Assembly: GCA_024763435.1 (NCBI GenBank)
Contig: JANTFN010000031.1
Coordinates: 1-12,142 of the forward strand
Origin: Thermodesulfobacteriota bacterium
Lineage (GTDB): Bacteria; Desulfobacterota; S145-22
Direction of reading: 5' to 3'
Length of the DNA stretch: 12,142 nucleotides
In this document: piece by piece, positions 7,119 through 12,142 of the stretch
How positions within the stretch are numbered: position 1 is the first letter of the stretch
How the letters are laid out: each line of letters starts with the position of its first letter
Translations under genes and position numbers: made by a program
Notes under the pieces: model-generated
Told to the model about the DNA's origin: nothing
Seen by the model: the letters and a program-made list of their open reading frames with translations, nothing else
The model's database searches: none

Positions 7119-8015
7119 CTACCCAAACCGTCCCGTAATGTATTCTTCGGTCTGTTTATTCTCCGGCTTGGTGAATATTTTTTCCGTTTCCCCATATTCC
7201 ACAATAACACCGCGGTAAAAAAAAGCCGTAAAATCCGAGATCCTCGCCGCCTGCTGCATGTTGTGGGTAACAATTACAATCGTGAACCTGTCCTTGAGAT
7301 TCACGATTAGATCCTCAATTTTTGCCGTTGCAATGGGATCGATGGCCGATGTCGGCTCATCCATCAGGAGGATTTCAGGCTCCACGGCAATGGCCCGCGC
7401 AATGCAGAGCCGCTGCTGCTGCCCCCCGGACAGGGCGGTTGCGGGTTTGTCCAGGTCATCCTTCACCTCGTCCCATAGCGCGGCCTGCTTCAACGCCCAT
7501 TCCACCCGTTCCATCATCTTAGAGCGGGTCAATTTATAGTGCATCTTCAGGCCATAAGCCAGATTTTCCTTGACACTCATGGGAAACGGCGTTGGTTTTT
7601 GAAAAATCATGCCCACGCGGCGGCGGAGCTCAATCAAATCGCATCCCGGGGCAAGGATGTTTTCCCCATCCAGGAGAATCTTACCTGTCGCCCGCTGCTC
7701 ACGATAGAGGTCGAAAATGCGGTTATAGACCCGGATATGTGTCGATTTCCCACATCCGGAAGGTCCGATAATCGCCGTAACCCTGTTCTCATAAATCTCC
7801 AGCGAATTGTCCTCCAGGGCACGAAATCCTCCGTAGTAAAAATTGAGGTCCTTAACAGAAATGATGGGTAACAGTTCCCCGGGCGATATCTTCGCCTTAA
7901 CCTTGTTATTCAGTTCTTTCAAAGCACCGGCATGATCCATTGTGGCCGGTTTCTCCTCTGCCTGGGCATCCAGCTTTTTTTCGTTATAATAGATGGTTTT
8001 AATAACTTCACTCAT
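7119..8015 (-). CDS. pstB: Phosphate ABC transporter ATP-binding protein PstB
   Basis: ATPase of the high-affinity phosphate importer, 298 aa from the chosen start. Motifs: Walker A GPSGCGKS (84-91), Q139 in MIFQKPTPFPMS (a PstB hallmark), signature LSGGQQQR (195-202), Walker B ILLMDEPTSAID with catalytic E220, and H251 in VTHNMQQAAR. The frame is open upstream to 8114, but the ATG at 8015 forms an ATGA overlap with the pstA stop and has GGAG upstream, so it is preferred. The transporter domain begins at ISVKDLNFYYG (52). That leaves an N-terminal extension of about 40 residues compared with E. coli PstB (257 aa), mostly charged and of unknown role. An internal start at Met26 would shorten it only partly. 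It is the last transporter gene before the operon is interrupted by the acfC-like gene. Confidence 0.95.
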   Translation of the reverse strand: MSEVIKTIYYNEKKLDAQAEEKPATMDHAGALKELNNKVKAKISPGELLPIISVKDLNFYYGGFRALEDNSLEIYENRVTAIIGPSGCGKSTHIRVYNRIFDLYREQRATGKILLDGENILAPGCDLIELRRRVGMIFQKPTPFPMSVKENLAYGLKMHYKLTRSKMMERVEWALKQAALWDEVKDDLDKPATALSGGQQQRLCIARAIAVEPEILLMDEPTSAIDPIATAKIEDLIVNLKDRFTIVIVTHNMQQAARISDFTAFFYRGVIVEYGETEKIFTKPENKQTEEYITGRFG

Positions 8016-8860
8016 CCCTTTTTCTTCTCCTTCAGATACAGACGGCTGATAATTGTCGCGGATAAAACCCCCATCATAATCAGCAGGGAAGCCCCCCACG
8101 CCTGCTGCTGCCAATCCCTGTAGGGAGACATGGCGTAGTTAAAAATCGTTACGGTCAGGTTGGCCGTGGGCCCGGAAAGGGATTTCATCCAGAAAGGGCT
8201 GTTCAGAGCGGTAAAAAGCAGCGGTGCCGTTTCACCGCTGACCCGGGCAATGGCCAGTAAAACCCCCGTCAATAAACCGGACCTTGCCGCACGGAACACG
8301 ACCTGAAAAGTCACCTTCCATCGGGGTGCCCCAAGGGCCAGGGCCGATTCTCGAAGGGTATTGGGAACCAGCCGCAGCATGTCTTCCGTTGTCCTTACCA
8401 CAACGGGCAGCATAATCACCGCAAGAGAAACCGCCCCGGCATACCCTGAAAAATGTCCCATGGGGAAAACCATGAGGGCATAGACAAATACGCCGATGAT
8501 AATAGACGGTGTTCCCATCAGGACATTCGAGGCAAACCGTATGGTCGCGGCAACCTTCGATCTTTCACCAAATTCCGATAAATACACGCCACCCAGAATC
8601 CCCAGCGGGACCCCCAGCAGCACGGCCATGAGGGTAATCAGAAGGGTTCCCACAAGGGCGTTGGCCAGCCCACCCCCGGCAACACCAGGTGGGGTGGGAA
8701 GCTTCGTAAAAAAATCGATTGAGATCGCGGAAAGCCCCCGGAGAATAACCACCATGAGAATCCATCCAAGAAAAAAAAGGCCAATCAGTGCGGAAAAACC
8801 GGACAATCCGACAACAATGGCGTTTGAAAGTTTTCGGAATGTAGCTGGTCGCCGTTGCAA
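8012..8860 (-). CDS. pstA: Phosphate ABC transporter permease PstA
   Basis: One of the two membrane subunits of the phosphate importer, 282 aa, with about six membrane segments. The permease domain begins near ANALVGTLLITLMAV (66-80). The EAA loop for docking PstB is RESALALGAPRWKVTFQVVF (170-189). ARVSGETAPLLFT (205-217) contains the conserved Arg and Glu that are important for transport in E. coli PstA. The start is TTG at 8860, with a GGAAGGGGG ribosome site 7 nt upstream that lies inside the end of pstC. Only one base separates it from the pstC stop, and its own stop overlaps the pstB start (ATGA), so pstC, pstA and pstB are translated as a coupled block. Confidence 0.95.
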   Translation of the reverse strand: MQRRPATFRKLSNAIVVGLSGFSALIGLFFLGWILMVVILRGLSAISIDFFTKLPTPPGVAGGGLANALVGTLLITLMAVLLGVPLGILGGVYLSEFGERSKVAATIRFASNVLMGTPSIIIGVFVYALMVFPMGHFSGYAGAVSLAVIMLPVVVRTTEDMLRLVPNTLRESALALGAPRWKVTFQVVFRAARSGLLTGVLLAIARVSGETAPLLFTALNSPFWMKSLSGPTANLTVTIFNYAMSPYRDWQQQAWGASLLIMMGVLSATIISRLYLKEKKKG

Positions 8861-8861
8861 T

Positions 8862-9857
8862 TTACAACCCCCTTCCCGATTTCTTACGCATCCGTTTGAG
8901 CCAGAGCTGGGAAAGAATCTGCACGCCGATGGTAATCACCAGCAGAATAAGGCCCAACTCCACGAGGGCGCTGAGATAGAGCGGCTCGGACGCCTCGGTA
9001 AATTCATTTGCCAGGGTTGAGGCAATGCTGTTCGCCCCGTTAAAGAGAGACGCTGAAATCCTGTGTGAATTGCCAATGACAAAGGTCACGGCCATAGTCT
9101 CCCCCAGGGCCCTCCCCAGTCCCAGAAAACCGGCGCCGACAATACCATCAATACCGTAACGCACGGTAACCTTCCGGGCAACCTCAAAGGTCGTGGAGCC
9201 CATACCATACGCCGATTCCTTCAGCTGCACGGGCACCATTCGAAAGACGTCGCTGGCAACAGAGGTGATAAAGGGAAGAATCATCAGGGCAAGAATCAGC
9301 CCTGCCGTCAGCATCCCGATTCCCATGGGAGGTCCTTTGAAAAAGGGCAGGTCTCCCCCAATTCCCGCTAAAAACGGCTGAACATGATCCGCCATAAACG
9401 GGGCAAAGACAAAAAGCCCCCACATCCCGTAGATGATGCTGGGAATCGCCGCAAGGAGTTCAATTGCGCTGCCCATCACCCGGCCAATGGCGGGCGGGAC
9501 CAGCTCAACCAGAAAGAGTGAAATCGCCAGACCCAGGGGAACCGCCAGGATCATGGCAATAAACGTGGAAACCAGGGTCCCATAGATGCTGCTCAGGGCC
9601 CCGAAATGCTGCTTTACCGGGTTCCAGGCGCTCGAAAAAATAAATTTAAGCCCAAAATGTCTGAGGGAAGGCATGGAAAGATCTGTCAGGGAATAAAACA
9701 ATCCAATAATCAAAAGGGGTACCACAAAAGCGCTTCCAATGGTGATCCACCGAAAGAGGGTATCGCCCTGTTTGCGCGCCCTTGCCACCGGTTTGATGAC
9801 TTCAGGCGGGGAGGGAGCGCCCGAAGGCGCCCCAGGAAAAGAGGAGGTTACCTCCAC
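8862..9857 (-). CDS. pstC: Phosphate ABC transporter permease PstC
   Basis: Second membrane subunit of the phosphate importer, 331 aa. A Pro/Ser/Gly-rich cytoplasmic N-terminus (1-30) precedes the first membrane segment (about 36-57). FIFSSAWNPVKQHFGALSSI (72-91) is the typical PstC periplasmic region. The EAA loop is KESAYGMGSTTFEVARKVTV (213-232), and GLGRALGETMAV (246-257) holds the conserved Arg/Glu pair. The start is a GTG at 9857, with AAGGA about 8 nt upstream. It overlaps the end of pstS by 10 bp, so expression of the permease is tied to translation of the binding protein. Length and motif order are normal for the family. Confidence 0.95.
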   Translation of the reverse strand: MEVTSSFPGAPSGAPSPPEVIKPVARARKQGDTLFRWITIGSAFVVPLLIIGLFYSLTDLSMPSLRHFGLKFIFSSAWNPVKQHFGALSSIYGTLVSTFIAMILAVPLGLAISLFLVELVPPAIGRVMGSAIELLAAIPSIIYGMWGLFVFAPFMADHVQPFLAGIGGDLPFFKGPPMGIGMLTAGLILALMILPFITSVASDVFRMVPVQLKESAYGMGSTTFEVARKVTVRYGIDGIVGAGFLGLGRALGETMAVTFVIGNSHRISASLFNGANSIASTLANEFTEASEPLYLSALVELGLILLVITIGVQILSQLWLKRMRKKSGRGL

Positions 9858-10888
9858 AATGAATTTCCTTTTGTATCCTTGACGGTCTTTTTCCAGGTTG
9901 TTTCCACAAGCTGGACAACCTTCTTCGGCATGGGAACATAGTCCAGTTTCATCGCAATCTTGGCACCGTGTTTATAGGCCCAGTCGAAGAATGAAAGGAC
10001 GGCCCTGGCTGTTTCCGCTTTTGCCTGAACCTTGTAAATCAGGATAAACGACGCGCCTGTAATGGGCCAGCTGTTTTTCCCCGGCTGATTCGTCAGAACC
10101 ATGTAAAACCCGGGGGCATGTGTCCAGTCGGCATGGGCCGCCGCGGACTGAAAGGACTTGATGGTTGGCGCGACGAAGTTGCCTGCCTTGTTCTGCAACA
10201 GGACATAGGCAAGCTTGTTCTGAAGCGCGTAGGCATATTCCACGTACCCGATACCTCCGTCGACCTTCTGAACATAAGCAGAAACGCCCTCGTTCCCTTT
10301 GCCGCCAACACCAGCCGGCCAGGAAACGGCCTTACCCGTGCCCACCTTGTCATGCCACTCCTTCGAAATCTTATCCAGATAGTTGGTATATATCCAGGTT
10401 GTTCCGGAACCATCGGCCCGGTGTACCACAGTGATATTTTTGCCCGGCAGGGAAAGGCCCGGATTCAACCCTTTGATGGCCGGATCGTTCCACTTTTTTA
10501 TTTTGCCAAGGAAAATACCCGCCAGCACGTTGGGGCTGAGCTTCATCTTGCCGGCCCCCACTCCCTTGATATGAACGACCGGAACCACGCCGCCCATAAT
10601 CATGGGAAATTGAATGAGCCCGTGTTTTTCCAGCTCCGCCGCCTTCAACGGGGCATCCGAAGCGCCGAAATCCACGGTTTTGGCCTTGATCTGCGCGATA
10701 CCGCCCCCGGAACCGATGGACTGGTAATTAAGTTTCACGCCCTTCAGCTTCTGATATTTGTGCGCCCACTGGGCATAAACGGGATAGGGAAAGGTCGCGC
10801 CCGCCCCGTTGATGGTCATGCCATACCCGGCGTGCGTCATGACAAGCACAAAAGCCGTCATAAACATGGCTGATAAAAACTTCTTCAT
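9848..10888 (-). CDS. pstS: Phosphate-binding protein PstS
   Basis: Periplasmic high-affinity phosphate receptor of the Pst system, 346 aa, very like E. coli PstS along its whole length. The signal peptide is about residues 1-23 (MKKFLSAMFM core, cleavage near AGYG). Phosphate-contact residues are all present: TF in GAGATFPYPVY (32-33), Ser60 in IGSGGG, Asp78 in VDFGASDAP, and RADGSGT (157-163). Other landmarks are FLGKIKKWNDPAIK and GGIGYVEYAYA. The frame is open to an ATG at 10933, but the ATG at 10888 is preferred. AAGGAG lies at 10895-10900, the signal peptide then begins normally, and the upstream ATG falls inside the PHO-box promoter. The gene overlaps pstC by 10 bp. Confidence 0.96.
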   Translation of the reverse strand: MKKFLSAMFMTAFVLVMTHAGYGMTINGAGATFPYPVYAQWAHKYQKLKGVKLNYQSIGSGGGIAQIKAKTVDFGASDAPLKAAELEKHGLIQFPMIMGGVVPVVHIKGVGAGKMKLSPNVLAGIFLGKIKKWNDPAIKGLNPGLSLPGKNITVVHRADGSGTTWIYTNYLDKISKEWHDKVGTGKAVSWPAGVGGKGNEGVSAYVQKVDGGIGYVEYAYALQNKLAYVLLQNKAGNFVAPTIKSFQSAAAHADWTHAPGFYMVLTNQPGKNSWPITGASFILIYKVQAKAETARAVLSFFDWAYKHGAKIAMKLDYVPMPKKVVQLVETTWKKTVKDTKGNSLWR

Positions 10889-10915
10889 TTTTTTCTCCTT
10901 TTTCCAACTTAATTT

Positions 10916-10965
10916 TGTTATATCTTTGTTCATGTTTGTTAGAGTTTTATTAGAGCTTGATTAGA
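10916..10965 (-). promoter_or_regulatory. PHO-box promoter of pstS (tandem 11-bp repeats plus -10)
   Basis: On the minus strand three units in strict 11-bp phase start at 10965, 10954 and 10943: TCTAATCAAGC, TCTAATAAAAC and TCTAACAAACA. A weaker fourth unit begins TGAACA at 10932. Ten nt after the third unit comes TATAAC (10922-10917), a good -10 element. This spacing (PHO box in place of a -35, about 10 nt, then -10) is that of PhoB-activated promoters. It predicts a transcript start near 10910 and a short leader carrying the AAGGAG site. Confidence 0.75.
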
Positions 10966-10983
10966 TTCCAACAAAATCGCCCC

Positions 10984-12142
10984 TTAGAATTTGTATTTCA
11001 GGTCAACTTGGATACGGTCGAAGTTCTTGGAATCATAGAGCCCCCGGTCATTGAGAAAATAAGTGGCCGCCAGTTTCCAGTTCCTGGCAAGTTGGAACCC
11101 GGCGCTGAACTTATGCCCCTTGCCGTTCGTGCCGCCGCCGATGAAGTCGGAATCGGAAAAGGCTCCGACTGTGGCATCAGGTTCCACCCGACGGTAGTTG
11201 TAATTGAACTCCCAAGAGTACTTTTTCTTACATTTCCCAACCTTAAAGCCGATCAGCCAGCCATTTTCTCCAGGGTCCGTGTTATAGACATAATCCCCAT
11301 ACACCGCAATGGGAATCTTCCTGAACTTCGTTCCCACCTGTGCAAAAGCCTCCAAAAGGTTGTAGTCATAGATATAGTTTCCATTTGCATCCAGTGTATT
11401 GCCAAACCCGTATTTCCCTACTGTAAAAAAGGCGGGTTGGCCTTTTGTATGAACATATCCAAAATATCCAACGCCTGCGGTGATTTTGAACTTACGAAAA
11501 ACCGGTTTGATACCTACCTGACCACCGAAGAGCCCTGTATCCGTATTTCTCAACCGTGATCTAACCCAGAATCCCCCGACATTAACAAAGGGATTTATAT
11601 CGCCAAGTTTTGCTTGATAAGTCACAGCTCCCCCCTCCGGGTTCAAATCGTCATCCCAGATCAAAGAACTTGATTTAACCATCAGAAATGGGTTTTTCAT
11701 CTTTCCCAGGAGGAGATGTCCCTGGTTTCCGCTGGTGTTGGCAAAGGCGGGATGCCAGTCCGTATACGCCAGGTCAAGCCAGAAATTTTTACTTGAGAAA
11801 CTTCCCGTTAAAGTCTGATTGGTTGACACTGGATCCTGTGAGCCACTGGCAAGGCGTAAATAAAAATTCGTCGTGTCGTTCACCTTTGCATCCATCCCGA
11901 TACGCGCACGAATCCGATTTCGATTTACGCTACTCTTCCCCTGCAGATGAATGTATTCATACCGGTACCGGAAATCGCCGTGGAGCTTGATTTTTGAAAC
12001 CCATTCAGGAATCTTCGGTGTCGAAGACATGGCCTTTTTCTGGTTGGTGACCTCGACCTCCACATCCTTCTGTTTCGTTTCAATCTGGGTGAGGCGTCCC
12101 TTCAACTGATTGATTGTTTGAGTTTGTTGTTCAATGAGTTTT
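10984..12142 (-). CDS. Putative outer-membrane porin, N-terminal coiled coil (5' end outside window)
   Basis: The reading frame runs open off the right edge of the window, so the signal peptide and true start are missing. About 385 residues are visible. The N-terminal part is a coiled coil rich in Gln, Thr and Lys (LIEQQTQTINQLKGRL, then TQIETKQKDVEVEV). The rest is a beta-barrel: alternating aromatic/polar strands such as KLHGDFRYRYEYIHLQ, NFYLRLASGSQD and HLLLGKMKNPFL. It ends in LKYKF with a C-terminal Phe, the usual signal for assembly into the outer membrane. It resembles the putative-porin family common in deltaproteobacteria. Standing 95 bp before pstS and its PHO box, it may be a phosphate or phosphate-ester entry pore, as OprP is in Pseudomonas. 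That role is inferred from position only. A TTG at 12105 is internal, coding Leu in the coiled coil. Confidence 0.8.
   Translation of the reverse strand, partial: KLIEQQTQTINQLKGRLTQIETKQKDVEVEVTNQKKAMSSTPKIPEWVSKIKLHGDFRYRYEYIHLQGKSSVNRNRIRARIGMDAKVNDTTNFYLRLASGSQDPVSTNQTLTGSFSSKNFWLDLAYTDWHPAFANTSGNQGHLLLGKMKNPFLMVKSSSLIWDDDLNPEGGAVTYQAKLGDINPFVNVGGFWVRSRLRNTDTGLFGGQVGIKPVFRKFKITAGVGYFGYVHTKGQPAFFTVGKYGFGNTLDANGNYIYDYNLLEAFAQVGTKFRKIPIAVYGDYVYNTDPGENGWLIGFKVGKCKKKYSWEFNYNYRRVEPDATVGAFSDSDFIGGGTNGKGHKFSAGFQLARNWKLAATYFLNDRGLYDSKNFDRIQVDLKYKF

Noticed and set aside
10118..10873. Plus-strand open frame (251 codons) opposite pstS
   Set aside because: PstS on the other strand matches its family along its full length, and this frame has no family features.
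10889..10933. Upstream ATG extending PstS by 15 residues
   Set aside because: The extension would precede a normal signal peptide with a charged tail, and it lies within the predicted promoter, before the expected transcript start.
10957..11559. Plus-strand open frame (200 codons) opposite the porin and the PHO box
   Set aside because: It runs antisense to the beta-barrel gene, starts inside the PHO-box promoter, and shows no domain or ribosome site.

Overview
The window reads as a chromosomal segment of a Gram-negative bacterium, most plausibly a deltaproteobacterium (Desulfobacterota type). This rests on the outer-membrane porin, the periplasmic binding proteins with signal peptides, the mid-range G+C of about 50-60% in most genes, and the frequent TTG/GTG starts. 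The taxonomic placement is inference only. Every large gene can be assigned to a family. No tRNA, rRNA, CRISPR array or transposase was seen.

Layout. (1) 13-1540, plus strand: permease and ATPase of a polar amino acid ABC importer, translationally coupled. The binding-protein gene is probably just left of the window. (2) 1613-2554, plus strand: a patatin-like (RssA-type) serine hydrolase. (3) 2558-2610: stem-loops between convergent genes. (4) 2598-4646, minus strand: a ClC chloride channel/transporter with a pair of CBS domains and a TrkA-C domain. (5) 12142 down to 4767, minus strand: a phosphate-starvation locus in the order porin (5' end outside the window), PHO-box promoter, pstS, pstC, pstA, pstB, [acfC/peb3-like gene], phoU, psiE.

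The phosphate genes form one coherent system. The porin is a likely outer-membrane entry path, PstS captures phosphate in the periplasm, PstCAB imports it, PhoU couples transport to PhoR/PhoB signalling, and PsiE is a small Pho-regulated membrane protein of unknown function. In front of pstS is a clear PHO-box-like promoter: three 11-bp tandem units, then 10 nt, then a TATAAC -10 element.

The most unusual part is 6050-7118. Here the usual pstB-phoU adjacency is broken by an A+T-rich gene for a secreted AcfC/PEB3/Paa-family binding protein. Its 3' side carries a 60-70 nt imperfect hairpin that looks like an integron attC recombination site, in the orientation expected for a gene cassette. The hairpin is bracketed by a direct repeat shared with the end of the gene. 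This suggests a cassette-borne or otherwise mobile gene captured inside a Pho operon, although the crossover-side GTT is not intact.
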